A stretch of DNA of 64,000 bases from Antarctobacter heliothermus (lineage in GTDB: Bacteria > Pseudomonadota > Alphaproteobacteria > Rhodobacterales > Rhodobacteraceae), in contig NZ_FZON01000005.1 of the NCBI RefSeq assembly GCF_900188425.1, positions 98,188 through 162,187 of the forward strand, read 5' to 3'. Positions 35,023 to 44,967 of the stretch are shown here, piece by piece. The notes under the pieces are model-generated. The model saw only the letters and a list, made by a program, of their open reading frames with translations. It searched no databases and was not told where the DNA came from. Position 1 is the stretch's first letter, and each line of letters opens with the position of its first letter. The position numbers and the translations under genes were made by a program.

Positions 35023-35481
35023 TCAGCCAAGGATCGCGGGCCAGTTCGCCCGCCCTTTGGCGATGTTGCCCTCGATGTCCCGCAGCCAGAGCGTGCGGGC
35101 GCGCAGGCTGGCGTTGAGGAACAGCTGCCCGTTGTGCAGCGTCCATGCCTCGGGGATTGTCGGCGCAAGATACCCACGCGAGGCGGCAAAGGCGCAGTAG
35201 CCACCGAATTGCGGCGCATAGGCCATTGGATCGGCGTCGAACGCGGCGGCGTTCCCGGATGAGGCAAAGCGCCAGGTCGCGCCTTTCCAGTCGAGGATCG
35301 CCGATCCGCCCGGCACAGGGCCGTTTTCCGCGAAATAGGCGACGGGGTCAGAGCCGTCGATGGCAATGCCTGCTTCGGCGTAGATTTCCGGTTCGGCGGC
35401 CAGTGCGGCGCGCCCGGTCAACATGAGGGCAGGGACGGTTAGGGTCAGTCCAAGAGCGGCGCGGCGGGTTGGGCGTGTCAT
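35023..35481 (-). CDS. YHS-domain protein with Tat-type signal
   Basis: A 152-residue exported protein. The N-terminus MTRPTRRAALGLTLTVPALM has twin arginines and ends with ALAAEPEIY, a likely signal cleavage site. The rest is a YHS-type domain: GIAIDGSDPVAYFAENG, WRFASSGNAAAFDADPMAYAPQFGGYCAFAAS. In this family the Cys in GYCAFA-like motifs may bind metal; copper or redox roles are often suggested but not established here. It stands alone. Confidence 0.87.
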   Translation of the reverse strand: MTRPTRRAALGLTLTVPALMLTGRAALAAEPEIYAEAGIAIDGSDPVAYFAENGPVPGGSAILDWKGATWRFASSGNAAAFDADPMAYAPQFGGYCAFAASRGYLAPTIPEAWTLHNGQLFLNASLRARTLWLRDIEGNIAKGRANWPAILG

Positions 35482-35622
35482 GGGGCCTCCGGATCAGGGT
35501 TTGCAATGTGACCAGGATGACCTGCATTCGGTTTGCGCAGAAGCCCCCGACACGGGGACGTGACAGGGCGTGCGTTGCGAAAAAACCTCGCCCGCGTGTC
35601 ATGATTCCGTTACATTGTGGCC

Positions 35623-35937
35623 ATGGCAAGAATGCTCTTTTCCTTGGTTGTCGGTCTTGGACTGACGTGTGGTCCCGCGCTTTCTGGCCCGATTGCCGAT
35701 GTGATCTGCGCCCCGACGGACCAGATGATCCGCAAACTGACGCACAACTTTGGCACCACGCGCAGCGCAAGCGGGCTGCGCAGCCCCGATGAGATGCTCG
35801 AGATCTGGGCCGACTCAGACGGGGATTGGACGATGGTGATCGCCTATGCCTCTGGGCAGTCGTGCATTGTGGCGATGGGGGCCCATTGGCAGGAAACCGG
35901 GGCAAAGAGCCCGACTCGGCCCCCGATTCCGGGATAA
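35623..35937 (+). CDS. Small exported hypothetical protein
   Basis: A 104-residue protein beginning MARMLFSLVVGLGLTCGPALSG, a clear signal peptide; the mature part of about 80 residues contains VICAPTDQM and GQSCIVAMG, giving two Cys that may form a disulphide. It carries no known motif that I can name. A GTG six bases upstream is an alternative start. I recall similar short proteins in Roseobacter genomes only vaguely. Function unknown. Confidence 0.65.
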   Translation: MARMLFSLVVGLGLTCGPALSGPIADVICAPTDQMIRKLTHNFGTTRSASGLRSPDEMLEIWADSDGDWTMVIAYASGQSCIVAMGAHWQETGAKSPTRPPIPG

Positions 35938-35960
35938 TCTTCCGAAAACGCACGAAAAAA

Positions 35961-35988
35961 TTGACTCGGGCGCGCGGATTGGTAGCCT
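35961..35988 (+). promoter_or_regulatory. Probable promoter of the 36021 gene
   Basis: TTGACT at 35961-35966 and TAGCCT at 35983-35988 are 16 bases apart and match a sigma-70-like pair. The gene's ribosome site AGGGGGA follows at about 36009. Confidence 0.4.
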
Positions 35989-36020
35989 AAGGGGTATTAA
36001 TTCGTCTTTAGGGGGACAAA

Positions 36021-36314
36021 ATGCGACTGATATTGACCGCCGCTGCCACGGCGATTGCCCTGAGTGCGACCTCGGCCTTTGCCTGGGGTGACATGTACAT
36101 GGGTGACGGCACCAACGATCCGAATTCTAATTTCCTGGCGCATGAGTACAAGGCGGCAAACTACTGCCCCGCCGGGTTGCAGCCGGTGCTGATGGGCGGT
36201 GTTGTGTGCTGTGGCACGCCAAACGCCGGCGTATACTACAACCATCCCGGCAGCCGGAAACGCACCTACACGCCGCAGATCGTCGTCGGCGAAAAAGGCG
36301 TTGTCTATCGCTGA
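36021..36314 (+). CDS. Small exported Cys-containing hypothetical protein
   Basis: A 97-residue protein with a signal peptide (MRLILTAAATAIALSATSAFA). The mature part contains YCPAGLQPVLMGGVVCCG, three cysteines and an aromatic-rich stretch, with no domain I recognise. A strong AGGGGGA ribosome site and a plausible promoter (35961-35988) support a real gene. Function unknown. Confidence 0.7.
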   Translation: MRLILTAAATAIALSATSAFAWGDMYMGDGTNDPNSNFLAHEYKAANYCPAGLQPVLMGGVVCCGTPNAGVYYNHPGSRKRTYTPQIVVGEKGVVYR

Positions 36315-36399
36315 GACGGCCTGCCCCTTGGCAAGCATGGTCGGGCCGCGTATACGCGCGGCCTGATTGCTTTTTGTGACCTGAGAAAAGGGCCAAGCC

Positions 36400-37191
36400 A
36401 TGCAGGGCAGCGCGAATCTGAACATCATGATGAAGGCGGCGCGCAAGGCGGGGCGGTCGCTGGTCAAAGACTTCCGCGAGGTCGAGAACCTTCAGGTCTC
36501 GATGAAGGGCGCGGGCGACTTTGTCAGCCGCGCCGATATCGAGGCAGAGCGTATCATCAAGGAAGACCTGATGGGCGCGCGGCCGACCTATGGCTGGCTG
36601 GCCGAAGAGGGTGATGAAATCCCCGGTGAGGACCCGACCCGCCGCTGGATCGTCGATCCGCTGGATGGCACCACCAACTTTCTCCACGGGCTGCCGCACT
36701 GGGCGATTTCGATCGCGCTGGAGCATAAGGGACAGATCGTGTCCGGCGTGATCTTTGACGCCGCCAAGGACGAGATGTTCTACGCCGAGCGCGGCACGGG
36801 TGCCTGGCTGAACGATTCAAAGCGCCTGCGCGTTTCCGGGCGCCGCAAGATGATCGAGGCGGTTTTTGCCACCGGCGTCCCTTTTGCTGCCAAGCGGACC
36901 CTGCCTGCGACGCTCAAGGATCTGGCCCGCGTGATGCCGGAATGCGCCGGTGTGCGGAGCTTTGGCTCTGCCGCGCTGGATCTGGCCTATGTGGCGGCGG
37001 GTCGATACGAAGGGTACTGGGAACGAGAGTTGCAGATCTGGGACGCCGCCGCAGGCTATCTGATCGCCAAGGAAGCGGGTGCGCTGATCGAGGGCGTGCG
37101 CGAAGGGCAGGACGCGCTGGCAAGTGGCAGCATCCTGTGCGCCAACAATGACATCTTCAAGGGTTTCGCCAAGCTGTTGCGCGCTGAGTAA
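36400..37191 (+). CDS. suhB: Inositol monophosphatase family protein
   Basis: A 263-residue Mg-dependent phosphatase of the inositol monophosphatase/SuhB family. Motifs: KGAGDFVSRADIEAE, LAEEGDEIPGED (the metal-binding Glu region), WIVDPLDGTTNFLHGLPHWA (metal-binding Asp residues) and YWERELQIWDAAAGYLIAKEAGA. The length is usual. In many bacteria such proteins also serve as ribosomal RNA transcription partners (SuhB), but that cannot be read here. It stands alone; a convergent GFA gene follows. Confidence 0.93.
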   Translation: MQGSANLNIMMKAARKAGRSLVKDFREVENLQVSMKGAGDFVSRADIEAERIIKEDLMGARPTYGWLAEEGDEIPGEDPTRRWIVDPLDGTTNFLHGLPHWAISIALEHKGQIVSGVIFDAAKDEMFYAERGTGAWLNDSKRLRVSGRRKMIEAVFATGVPFAAKRTLPATLKDLARVMPECAGVRSFGSAALDLAYVAAGRYEGYWERELQIWDAAAGYLIAKEAGALIEGVREGQDALASGSILCANNDIFKGFAKLLRAE

Positions 37192-37242
37192 GGTCGGTGT
37201 GACCGCGTTTCGGGCGTGACCCGGGAGGCGGTCGCTGTTGTC

Positions 37243-37611
37243 TCAGACATCCGAGGGGTGATTGACCCCGTCGTGCCATGCCAGCGGCTCAAATTCCTTG
37301 GGCTCCATCCCTTGGATGCAATACAGGTTCACGCCGTATTCGTTCGGGTTGGACCGACGGCGGTGGTACATGTAGATCCCGCAGGTCTTGCAGAAATGAT
37401 GCTGCGCCGTGTGGGTGCCAAAGCTGTAGAGCGTCAGGTTCTCCGCCCCTTTCACCACCTCGATCCCGTCCAACGGGGCCGAAACGACCGCCGCGCTGCG
37501 TCGCCGACAGTAGGAGCAATCGCAGCGGCGCGCGGTGTTGGTGCCGTCAGACAGGCGCACGCGCAATTCGACGGTGCCGCAGTGGCAGGTGGCGGTATGG
37601 GTGTCGGTCAT
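37243..37611 (-). CDS. GFA-family (glutathione-dependent formaldehyde-activating-like) protein
   Basis: A 122-residue zinc-binding protein with the cysteine pattern of the GFA family: CHCGTVEL at residues 9-16, CDCSYCRRR near 30, and FCKTCGIYMYHRR near 75. Most GFA-family proteins are not true formaldehyde-activating enzymes, so the catalytic role is uncertain. The start overlaps the rhomboid gene stop by four bases (ATGA), so these two are an operon. Confidence 0.88.
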   Translation of the reverse strand: MTDTHTATCHCGTVELRVRLSDGTNTARRCDCSYCRRRSAAVVSAPLDGIEVVKGAENLTLYSFGTHTAQHHFCKTCGIYMYHRRRSNPNEYGVNLYCIQGMEPKEFEPLAWHDGVNHPSDV

Positions 37612-38387
37612 TTGCGTCTGATCCTTGGAACCTGTGTATGGCGTTGGCGTCCCTGTACACGCGGCACGCGGCTGGAATCAAAGGTGTATGCCTTTTCCGG
37701 GTGCGGGGGCTGTCCGTGCGTGCGCGTCCAGAAGCGCGGTCCACCAAGGCGCAGCCAGATTGGCACTGTCAGCGCCAGTCCCACGACAAAGCCACCCACA
37801 TGCGCCCAGTAGGCCACGCCGCTTTCGTCCGCGGACGTGCCCCAACCGCCGATCAGTTGCATGGCGAACCAGAGCGCCAGCATCAGCCAGGCAGGCACCG
37901 GAAGCACCCGGAAAATGAGGACGAGGATGATAAGGATGTCGACGCGCGCCTTGGGGAACAGCAGCAGGTAGCCGCCCATGACCCCGGCAATCGCCCCGGA
38001 GGCGCCGACCGTGGGAACGATGGACAGGGGATCGGTCAGCCAGTGGATCAGACCCGCGCCCAGACCGGCGGCCAGATAGAACAGGGTAAAGCCCGCGTGC
38101 CCCATCTTGTCCTCAAGGTTGTCGCCGAAGATGTAGAGGAACAGCATGTTCCCGGCGATGTGCATCCAGCCGCCGTGCAGGAACATCGAGGTGATCAGGC
38201 CGGGATAGCCATACCCTTCGGACAGTAATGCCGGGACCAGCGCGTAATTTGCGTAAAAGGACATCAGCGCACGGGGCGACTGATCCTGGTCAATGGTGAT
38301 CAGAAAGACCGCGATATTGATCGCGATCAGCGCGTAGGTGACATAGGGCGTGCGCCCCGAGGGGTTGTGATCGCGGATCGGGAACAT
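37608..38387 (-). CDS. Rhomboid-family intramembrane serine protease
   Basis: A 259-residue membrane protein with about six helices. The catalytic Ser is in VGASGAIAGVMGG and the catalytic His in YWAHVGGFVVG; HGGWMHIAGNMLFLYIFG is the conserved loop after helix 1. It would cleave substrates inside the inner membrane. The C-terminal tail of about 45 residues is basic and cytoplasmic or periplasmic. It is coupled to the GFA gene through ATGA. Substrates are unknown. Confidence 0.93.
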   Translation of the reverse strand: MFPIRDHNPSGRTPYVTYALIAINIAVFLITIDQDQSPRALMSFYANYALVPALLSEGYGYPGLITSMFLHGGWMHIAGNMLFLYIFGDNLEDKMGHAGFTLFYLAAGLGAGLIHWLTDPLSIVPTVGASGAIAGVMGGYLLLFPKARVDILIILVLIFRVLPVPAWLMLALWFAMQLIGGWGTSADESGVAYWAHVGGFVVGLALTVPIWLRLGGPRFWTRTHGQPPHPEKAYTFDSSRVPRVQGRQRHTQVPRIRRK

Positions 38388-38484
38388 GGGCGGAGAGTGG
38401 CACCCATTGGCGCGAGGTCAAGCGCGAAAACCCTGCATTGGCTTGGCGGCGCAAGACCCTGAGCGGGCCTTGCGCCCGTGCCCT

Positions 38485-41400
38485 TCAGCCGTCCTGACCG
38501 GCCAGCAGGGCGGCGTTGCCGCCTGCGGCGGTGGTGTCGACGCAGACATGGCGTTCGGCGCGGACGTGGCCCTCATCCGGCATCCCGGTGATCAGCGGCA
38601 GGATCGGGCCGGGGCGCGCGGCCAGCGCCTGACGATAGGCGCGGGCGGACGCTGCGTCGCCCCACCAGATCGCGCCGGAAAAGCCGTCGGCTTCTTTCAG
38701 GGCCAGGTCGGTGGCGCATTCCGCGATCACCGCGACTCCGCCCAGTCTGGTCACGGCCTCGACCTGTGCCAGCGCGCGTTCCAGACCGGGGCCAAGGCAC
38801 AGCACGGGGGGGCGGGCGTGGCTGTGCAGAACGTTCGATTCACCCGTTGGTCCGGGCAGGTCGGTGCGGCTGGGCGCAGGCGCGGATTTGGCCTCTGACA
38901 ACCGCGCCATGACGGCGGCGGTGTTGTGCTTGCCCTTGGAGGCGGTGTCGCTGCGCTGTGCGGGATGCGCGCGGAAGCGGTCCAGATACAGTGGTCCGCC
39001 CGCCTTGGGGCCGGTGCCGGACAGGCCCTCGCCGCCAAAGGGTTGGCTGCCCACGATGGCGCCGATCTGGTTGCGGTTGACGTAGATGTTGCCCGCTGCA
39101 ACGCGGGTGGTGACATGCTGCACCCGGTCGTCGATCCGGGTCATCAGGCCAAAGGTCAGCCCGTAACCGGTGGCGTTGATCGCGTCGATGACCTTGTCCA
39201 GCTCACGCGACTTGAAGGTGGCGACATGCAGCACCGGGCCAAAGATCTCGCGCTCCATGTCCGCGATGCCGTTGACGCGGATCAGGGTGGGGGGCACGAA
39301 ATGACCGGGTGAGGGCACGGCGACCTGTTGCAGCACGCGCCCCTCGCGCGATGCCTGGCCGATGTGATCAAGGATGCCATTCTGCGCCTCAAGGTCGATG
39401 ACCGGGCCGACGTCGGTGGCGGCATCCCAGGGGTTGCCCACGACCAGCGTCTGCATCGCGCCCTTGAGCATCTCAAGGAAGCCGTCGGCCACGTCCTCCT
39501 GCACATACAGACAGCGCAGCGCGGAACAGCGCTGACCGGCGGATTGAAAGGCGGATTCAATGATCGCCTGCACTGCCTGTTCCGGCAGCGCGGTGCTGTC
39601 GACGATCATGGCGTTCAGCCCGCCGGTTTCGGCAATCAGCGGCGCGCCGGGGGCGAGGTGTTCCGCCATGCTGCGGTGAATCAATTGCGCCGTCTCTGTC
39701 GAGCCGGTGAAGGCAACGCCATCGACCTGCGGGGCAGAGGTCAGCGCCGCACCCACATCCCCGGCACCCGGCAGCAGTTGCAACGCGGTGGTCGGCACGC
39801 CTGCCTGAGCCAGCAGGCGGCAGGCGAGGGCGGAAATCAGCGGCGTCTGTTCGGCGGGCTTGGCCAGCACGGCGTTGCCTGCGGCGAGGGCTGCGGAAAT
39901 CTGTCCGGTGAAGATCGCCAGCGGAAAGTTCCACGGCGAGATGCAGACCACGGTGCCCAGCGGCGCGTCCGTGCCGTCCTGTCCGCGCGCCGCGTAGTAG
40001 CGCAGGAAATCCACCGCCTCGCGCAGTTCGGCCACCGCATCCAGTTGGTTCTTGCCCGCTTCGCGGTGCAGGATGGCAAAGATCTCGGCGTGATGTGCCT
40101 CATACAGGTCGGCGGCGGCGTTCAGGACGCGGGCGCGTTCCGCCGGGGCGACGTCCCATGGCTGCGCGGCCTCGGCGGCGGCGCGGGCCAGATCGGCGGT
40201 GGCCCATGTGACCTCACCAACCGTGTCGGCGGGGTAGGCGGGGTTGATCACACCCTCTGTTTCGCCCGCAGGCAGATCGCTGCTGACCATCGGTGCCGCG
40301 CGCCATTGGCAGTCGCGGAACGCGCCGCGCGCCTGATCCAGCGCCTCGACGGTCGGGCGGTGGCGCAGGTCGAGGCCCTGTGAATTGGGGCGCTCTGGCT
40401 GGAACAGGTCGGGGCCGGTGGTCAGAGACTGAGCCGGGGTTGCGTTGAACGGATCGGCGGCGACGGTTTCCGGTGCCACATCCTCATCGACGATCTGATT
40501 GACAAAGCTGGAGTTGGCGCCGTTTTCCAGCAGGCGGCGCACGAGGTAGGCCAGCAGGTCACGGTGCGCGCCGACGGGGGCATAGATGCGGCAGCGGGTG
40601 CCGTTCTGATCCTTGACCAGACGGTGCAGCGTCTCCCCCATGCCGTGCAGGCGCTGAAACTCAAAGGCCGTCTTGTCATCGGCCATGTGCAGGATGGCGG
40701 CGACGGTATGGGCGTTGTGCGTGGCAAACTGCGGATAGATGCGATCCGTCTTGGACAGCAGATTGCGCGCGTTGGCGATGTAGGACACGTCCGTGGAGGA
40801 TTTGGAGGTGAAGACCGGAAAGCCATCCAGTCCCGCCACCTGCGCGCGCTTGATTTCCGTGTCCCAGTAGGCCCCTTTCACGAGGCGCACCATGATGCGG
40901 CGGTCATGTTGTTTGGCCAGTGCGTATAGATAGTCGATCACCGCGCCCGCGCGTTGACCGTAGGCCTGAACCACCACGCCAAACCCGTCCCAACCCGCCA
41001 GCGCCGAGTCGGACAGAACCTCCTCTATCACGTCCAGCGACAGCGACAGGCGGTCCGCCTCTTCGGCATCGACGTTTAACCCGATGCGCGCCTGTCTGGC
41101 CTGCTGGCACAGGGCGCGCAGGCGGGGCACCAGAGCGGCGCGCGCGGTTTCGGCCTGCAACTCATCATAGCGCGGGTGCAGGGCGGACAGCTTGACCGAA
41201 ATGCCGGGGTTGTCGCGCGTCGTCTTGGATTTGGCGGCGGTGGCAATGGCATTGATCGCGCGGGCATAGGCGTCGAAATAGCGCTGGGCATCGGCCTCGG
41301 TCCGCGCGGCCTCGCCCAGCATGTCGTAGGAATAGCTATAGCCCTTGGCCTCCATCGCAGAGCCGCGTTTCATCGCGGCCTCAATGCTTTCGCCCAGAAC

Positions 41401-41916
41401 GAATTGCGCGCCCATCTCGCGCATGGCGCGGCCCACGGCGGTGCGGATCACCGGCTCTCCCAGGCGCTTGATCGCACCGCGCAGGTGGCCGACCGGCCCC
41501 GGCTTGCTGTCTTCCAGGACCTTGCCGGTCAGCATTAGCGCCCATGTCGAGGCGTTGACCAGTGGCGAGGTTGAATGGCCAAGGTGCTTGGACCAATCTG
41601 ACGGGGCGATCTTGTCCTCGATCAGCGCGTCGATGGTGGCGGCGTCCGGCACCCGCAAAAGGGCCTCTGCCAGACACATGAGGGCGACGCCCTCTTCGGT
41701 CGACAGGCCGTATTCCGCAAGGAACACCTCCATCAGACCGGGGCGGGTGCTGCCGCGAATGTCGCGGACCAGTTGTGCCGCTCGGGTGGTGATCTGGCCG
41801 CGCGCCGCGCTGTCCAGGGCGGCCGTTTCGCGCAACCGGGCAAGGGTTTCGCCCTCATCAGCGTAGGTCAGCGCGTCGATGCGCGCGCGCAGGTCGGTCA
41901 TCTGGTCCTTGGACAT
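38485..41916 (-). CDS. putA: Bifunctional proline dehydrogenase / L-glutamate-gamma-semialdehyde dehydrogenase
   Basis: PutA oxidises proline to glutamate in two steps. The 1143-residue protein has an N-terminal helical arm, the FAD-dependent proline dehydrogenase barrel ([59 protein letters not shown]), and the NAD-dependent aldehyde dehydrogenase ([38 protein letters not shown], catalytic Cys in [16 protein letters not shown]). There is no N-terminal ribbon-helix-helix, so it does not repress its own gene; the divergent Lrp-type gene is the likely regulator. I start at ATG 41916; ATG 41943 is an alternative. Confidence 0.96.
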   Translation of the reverse strand: MSKDQMTDLRARIDALTYADEGETLARLRETAALDSAARGQITTRAAQLVRDIRGSTRPGLMEVFLAEYGLSTEEGVALMCLAEALLRVPDAATIDALIEDKIAPSDWSKHLGHSTSPLVNASTWALMLTGKVLEDSKPGPVGHLRGAIKRLGEPVIRTAVGRAMREMGAQFVLGESIEAAMKRGSAMEAKGYSYSYDMLGEAARTEADAQRYFDAYARAINAIATAAKSKTTRDNPGISVKLSALHPRYDELQAETARAALVPRLRALCQQARQARIGLNVDAEEADRLSLSLDVIEEVLSDSALAGWDGFGVVVQAYGQRAGAVIDYLYALAKQHDRRIMVRLVKGAYWDTEIKRAQVAGLDGFPVFTSKSSTDVSYIANARNLLSKTDRIYPQFATHNAHTVAAILHMADDKTAFEFQRLHGMGETLHRLVKDQNGTRCRIYAPVGAHRDLLAYLVRRLLENGANSSFVNQIVDEDVAPETVAADPFNATPAQSLTTGPDLFQPERPNSQGLDLRHRPTVEALDQARGAFRDCQWRAAPMVSSDLPAGETEGVINPAYPADTVGEVTWATADLARAAAEAAQPWDVAPAERARVLNAAADLYEAHHAEIFAILHREAGKNQLDAVAELREAVDFLRYYAARGQDGTDAPLGTVVCISPWNFPLAIFTGQISAALAAGNAVLAKPAEQTPLISALACRLLAQAGVPTTALQLLPGAGDVGAALTSAPQVDGVAFTGSTETAQLIHRSMAEHLAPGAPLIAETGGLNAMIVDSTALPEQAVQAIIESAFQSAGQRCSALRCLYVQEDVADGFLEMLKGAMQTLVVGNPWDAATDVGPVIDLEAQNGILDHIGQASREGRVLQQVAVPSPGHFVPPTLIRVNGIADMEREIFGPVLHVATFKSRELDKVIDAINATGYGLTFGLMTRIDDRVQHVTTRVAAGNIYVNRNQIGAIVGSQPFGGEGLSGTGPKAGGPLYLDRFRAHPAQRSDTASKGKHNTAAVMARLSEAKSAPAPSRTDLPGPTGESNVLHSHARPPVLCLGPGLERALAQVEAVTRLGGVAVIAECATDLALKEADGFSGAIWWGDAASARAYRQALAARPGPILPLITGMPDEGHVRAERHVCVDTTAAGGNAALLAGQDG

Positions 41917-42076
41917 ATTTGTAGCTTTCGCGATTTGAGGCATTATTGGACAGAGCGACAGTGCGTATCTTCGCTTGTCTCGTCGTTTGGTGTAGACTAA
42001 CCGGGAAACTGCGGGCGATTTGCCCGAAAATGGGCAGGATGCTTGTCCATTCGGCCGAGTTTTCGGGGTATTTGCA

Positions 42077-42553
42077 ATGCAAACGGAAGAATCGAGTCTT
42101 GATCGCTTTGACCGGGCGATTCTGGCCGAACTGGCGGTTGAGGCGCGTGTTTCGGTGACGGAACTGGCGCGCCGGATCGGCTTGTCAAAGTCCCCGACCC
42201 AGACGCGCCTGCGCCGGCTGGAGGAAACTGGGTTCATCCGAGGGTATCGTGCGGTGCTGGACCCGATCCGGCTGGGCCTTGATCACGTTGCCTTTGTCGA
42301 GGTCCGCATGGTGGACACGCGAGAGGCGACATTGGCCCGGTTCAATGCCGCCGTCGCGGCCATTCCAGAGATCGAACAGGCGCATCTGATCGCGGGCAAT
42401 TTCGACTACCTGCTCAAGGTGCGCACGCAGGACATGCCCAGTTACAGGCAAGTGCTGGCTGAAAAGGTTTCGACCCTGCCGGGGGTGTCGTCGACATCAA
42501 CCTTTGTTGCGATGGAAGCGGTCAAGGAAGACGTTATCGCGGATGTGACTTGA
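42077..42553 (+). CDS. putR: Lrp/AsnC-family regulator, likely proline-responsive PutR
   Basis: A 158-residue regulator with an N-terminal HTH (LDRFDRAILAELAVEARVSV then GLSKSPTQTRLRRLEETGFI) and a C-terminal RAM/AsnC ligand-binding domain (AFVEVRMVDTREATLARF, HLIAGNFDYLLKVRTQD). It is divergent from putA with 160 bases between the starts, the arrangement known for PutR in Rhodobacter and Agrobacterium relatives, where it activates putA with proline. The start ATG 42077 gives a normal N-terminus. Confidence 0.92.
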   Translation: MQTEESSLDRFDRAILAELAVEARVSVTELARRIGLSKSPTQTRLRRLEETGFIRGYRAVLDPIRLGLDHVAFVEVRMVDTREATLARFNAAVAAIPEIEQAHLIAGNFDYLLKVRTQDMPSYRQVLAEKVSTLPGVSSTSTFVAMEAVKEDVIADVT

Positions 42554-42583
42554 CCAAACGGCAGGCCGTGCCACCCTTTGCGA

Positions 42584-43123
42584 ATGAGACACGTTTTTTT
42601 CCTGATGTTTTGCGCGTCGCCGGTGCTGGCGGATGGCTGTCCCACCGCCCCGGATCATCGCGCCGAAATGGACCCGCTTTATCAGGCATTGCTGGTCGCC
42701 CCGGACGAGATGTCGGCGCGGCTGATCACCAACGAAATGTGGGGCTATTGGGACAATGCGCCGGATGAACCCAGCCAGTCAATGTTGGATGAGGGGATGC
42801 GCGCGCGGGCGCGGTTCGATTTCGTTTTTGCGCTGGAACGTCTGGATGCGCTGGTCAGCTATTGCCCGTTTTACGCCGAGGGGTACAACCAGCGTGCCTT
42901 CGTCAACTTTCTGCGCGAGGATTTCGAGGCGGCGTTGCCGGATCTGGAGCGCGCGCTGGAGCTGAATCCGCGCCATGTGGGTGCCCTGTCAGGTCGGGCT
43001 GTGACGCTCATTGCCTTGGGCCGCGATGACGCTGCGCAAAGCGCGTTGCGCGCGGCGTTGGACGTGAATCCCTGGCTGCCGGAACGGGCGCTGCTAAAGA
43101 CGCCAATCGGGGATGATCTCTGA
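42584..43123 (+). CDS. Exported TPR-repeat protein
   Basis: A 179-residue protein with a signal peptide (MRHVFFLMFCASPVLADG) and at least two tetratricopeptide repeats in the C-terminal half (FVNFLREDFEAALPDLERAL, RAVTLIALGRDDAAQSALRAAL). Such repeats bind other proteins in the periplasm. ATG 42584 is preferred over a TTG six bases upstream. It lies between putR and the tRNA-Leu gene. Function unknown. Confidence 0.8.
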   Translation: MRHVFFLMFCASPVLADGCPTAPDHRAEMDPLYQALLVAPDEMSARLITNEMWGYWDNAPDEPSQSMLDEGMRARARFDFVFALERLDALVSYCPFYAEGYNQRAFVNFLREDFEAALPDLERALELNPRHVGALSGRAVTLIALGRDDAAQSALRAALDVNPWLPERALLKTPIGDDL

Positions 43124-43183
43124 CCCTTTCTTTGTCGTGCCGTGGTTTACACGCCCCGTGCAAAGGCTATGTTCGCGCCACTG

Positions 43184-43268
43184 GCCCGCGTGGTGGAATG
43201 GTAGACACAGGGGACTTAAAATCCCCAGGCTTTATGCCGTGCCGGTTCGAATCCGGCCGCGGGTACCA
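43184..43268 (+). tRNA. tRNA-Leu, anticodon TAA
   Basis: The 85-base sequence folds as a long-variable-arm tRNA: acceptor GCCCGCG pairs with CGCGGGT, the anticodon loop is ACTTAAAAT within GGGGACTTAAAATCCCC, giving TAA. The TpsiC arm is CCGGTTCGAATCCGG and CCA is encoded at 43266-43268. Confidence 0.96.
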
Positions 43269-43295
43269 GTGGTTTTAAGGGGCTTTGGCCGCGCT

Positions 43296-43718
43296 TCAGG
43301 ACGGTGTTTTGCGGCGCAGGCGGATCACCACCTCGACAGAGGCGATTTCGGACCCTTCGGGGGCTTCGGGCAAGCGGGTGATCTGCAACTGTTCGGCCGG
43401 GGCGTCGGTCAGCGCGCCCTGATCCTCCCAGAAGAAATGCGGGTGGTCGTGGGTGTTGGTGTCGAAATAGCTGCGCGAGCCATCCACCGTCACCTCCTGC
43501 ATCAAACCCGCCTCGCAGAACGCCTTGAGCGTGTTGTAAACGGTCGCCAGCGACACCTGTTCACCGCTGTCCTTGGCGGAGGCAAAGAGGCTTTCGGCGG
43601 TGACGTGGCGGTTCTTGCCGTCGCCGACCAGCAGCGCGGCCAGGGCGACGCGCTGACGCGTGGGGCGCAGATCGCTGCGTCCCAACCAGTCTTTTCCGCG
43701 TTCCATCGCCTCGGACAT
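43296..43718 (-). CDS. irr: Fur-family iron response regulator Irr
   Basis: A 140-residue Fur-superfamily protein. It starts MSEAMERGKDWLGRSDLRPTRQR, has the HTH with VSLATVYNTLKAFCEAGLMQEV and the Irr-type DTNTHDHPHFFWED segment with the histidine cluster. Irr senses iron through haem status in alphaproteobacteria and controls haem and iron genes. No haem-regulatory Cys-Pro motif is seen. Irr is commonly located beside fabA in Rhodobacterales and here diverges from it. The start ATG 43718 is preferred; the frame extends to 43745. Confidence 0.9.
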   Translation of the reverse strand: MSEAMERGKDWLGRSDLRPTRQRVALAALLVGDGKNRHVTAESLFASAKDSGEQVSLATVYNTLKAFCEAGLMQEVTVDGSRSYFDTNTHDHPHFFWEDQGALTDAPAEQLQITRLPEAPEGSEIASVEVVIRLRRKTPS

Positions 43719-43918
43719 CGTGTGTGTCCCCTGATACCTGCTCACCCTGTATATAAAGCGCCCACGCGGCGAATTTCAAACGGTTTCGCCGATCCGGACC
43801 TTGACGTGAGGGGGCCTGCGCCTGGGTTTGCCCGTTGTCGCGCCCTTGCGTGGTGTGTCGGGCGGGTGCTAAACGGGGCAAGGTTTTGAATATGAGACAG
43901 CAAAAGGGGCCCGTCTGA

Positions 43919-44428
43919 ATGGCCGACTATCCCACCAGCTTTGGCAAGGACGACCTTCTGAAATGCGCGCGCGGTGAGCTGTTCGGGCCGGGCAATGCCC
44001 AGCTACCCGAGCCGCCCATGCTGATGATGGACCGGATCACCGAGGTTTCGGGCGATGCGGGCCTGCATGGCAAGGGGCATGTGCTGGCGGAGTTCGATAT
44101 CACGCCGGATCTGTGGTTCTTTGACTGCCATTTTCCGGGCAATCCGATCATGCCGGGCTGTCTGGGTCTGGACGGTCTGTGGCAGCTGACGGGCTTTAAC
44201 CTTGGCTGGCGCGGCTGGCAGGGGCGGGGCTATGCGCTGGGCGTGGGCGAGGTCAAGTTGAAGGGCATGGTGCGGCCCGACCGGAAGATGCTGACCTATA
44301 AGGTGGACTTCACCAAGGCGATCCAGACCCGGCGGCTGACCATGGGGGTCGCGGACGGGATCGTGGAGGCCGATGGAGAGGTCATCTATGAGGTCAAGGA
44401 CATGAAGGTCGCCCTTAGCGAGAGCTGA
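43919..44428 (+). CDS. fabA: 3-hydroxydecanoyl-ACP dehydratase/isomerase
   Basis: FabA dehydrates 3-hydroxydecanoyl-ACP and isomerises the product to cis-3-decenoyl-ACP, starting unsaturated fatty acid synthesis. The 169-residue protein has the active-site His in [20 protein letters not shown] and the surrounding hot-dog fold, with [12 protein letters not shown] before it. It normally works with FabB, which here lies 1.7 kb downstream after an insertion. A terminator follows the gene, so fabA seems to be transcribed alone. Confidence 0.96.
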   Translation: MADYPTSFGKDDLLKCARGELFGPGNAQLPEPPMLMMDRITEVSGDAGLHGKGHVLAEFDITPDLWFFDCHFPGNPIMPGCLGLDGLWQLTGFNLGWRGWQGRGYALGVGEVKLKGMVRPDRKMLTYKVDFTKAIQTRRLTMGVADGIVEADGEVIYEVKDMKVALSES

Positions 44429-44502
44429 TCTGTCCACGCGTGGCGGGCCGGGTGACGTAGCGTCTTCAGTGGCTTGCAGAGACGGTTTTAGATTTTGGTA
44501 AC

Positions 44503-44531
44503 AAACGGGCCTCAGTTGGGGTCCGTTTTTT
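44503..44531 (+). terminator. Rho-independent terminator after fabA
   Basis: AAACGGGCC and GGTCCGTTT form a 9-bp stem (one G-T pair) with an 8-base loop, followed by more T residues. Confidence 0.7.
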
Positions 44532-44560
44532 GTTGGGATCTTGGGGACTCGATGTGTTCC

Positions 44561-44596
44561 GGTTCGGTGGGTTCGGTGGGTTCGGTGGGTTCGGTG
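44561..44596 (+). repeat. Four tandem copies of GGTTCGGTG
   Basis: Four perfect 9-bp units lie end to end between fabA and the antitoxin gene, in non-coding sequence. Confidence 0.85.
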
Positions 44597-44622
44597 GTGC
44601 CTTGGGGTGTTGCGGCGGGGGT

Positions 44623-44646
44623 GCCGGGCTGAAGCCCGGCCTACGG
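44623..44646. repeat. REP-like palindromic element, copy 2
   Basis: Identical over 24 bases to the element at 22725-22748 (7-bp stem with TGAA loop, then CTACGG). It lies at the left edge of the insertion between fabA and the antitoxin gene. Confidence 0.7.
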
Positions 44647-44727
44647 ATGACGCGACGGGGTGAACGCCGCCCTCCGGTTGACGGGCTTTGGCAAACTTTG
44701 CCATAATGCGCCATAGCGGAGTTGTTT

Positions 44728-44967
44728 ATGGCGACGATGAACGTATCCTTGCCCGACCCGATGAAGGACTGGGTCGAGACCCAAGCGAAAACCGGGCGGT
44801 ACAGCAATGCCAGCGACTATGTGCACGCGCTGATCCGGCGGGATCAGGATCGCGCGGCGGCGGTTGCCGAATTGCAGGCTTTGGTGGACGAAGGTCTGGC
44901 CAGCGGCCCGGCGGAGGACTTTGACATGGCTGATTTCCTACGCCGCAAGCGGGCGGAGCGTGGTTAG
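44728..44967 (+). CDS. parD: ParD-type antitoxin (ribbon-helix-helix)
   Basis: A 79-residue protein with an N-terminal ribbon-helix-helix (MATMNVSLPDPMKDWVETQ then TGRYSNASDYVHALIRRD) and a C-terminal acidic/basic helix that would wrap its toxin (EDFDMADFLRRKRAERG). This is the standard CopG/ParD antitoxin layout. I start at ATG 44728 (GGAG upstream) rather than TTG 44722. It overlaps the toxin frame start, as in operons of this type. The toxin appears broken. Confidence 0.85.
   Translation: MATMNVSLPDPMKDWVETQAKTGRYSNASDYVHALIRRDQDRAAAVAELQALVDEGLASGPAEDFDMADFLRRKRAERG

Noticed and set aside
38926..40383. Long plus-strand frames opposite putA
   Set aside because: They are antisense shadows of a high-GC gene with typical Arg/Gly/Ala-rich content.
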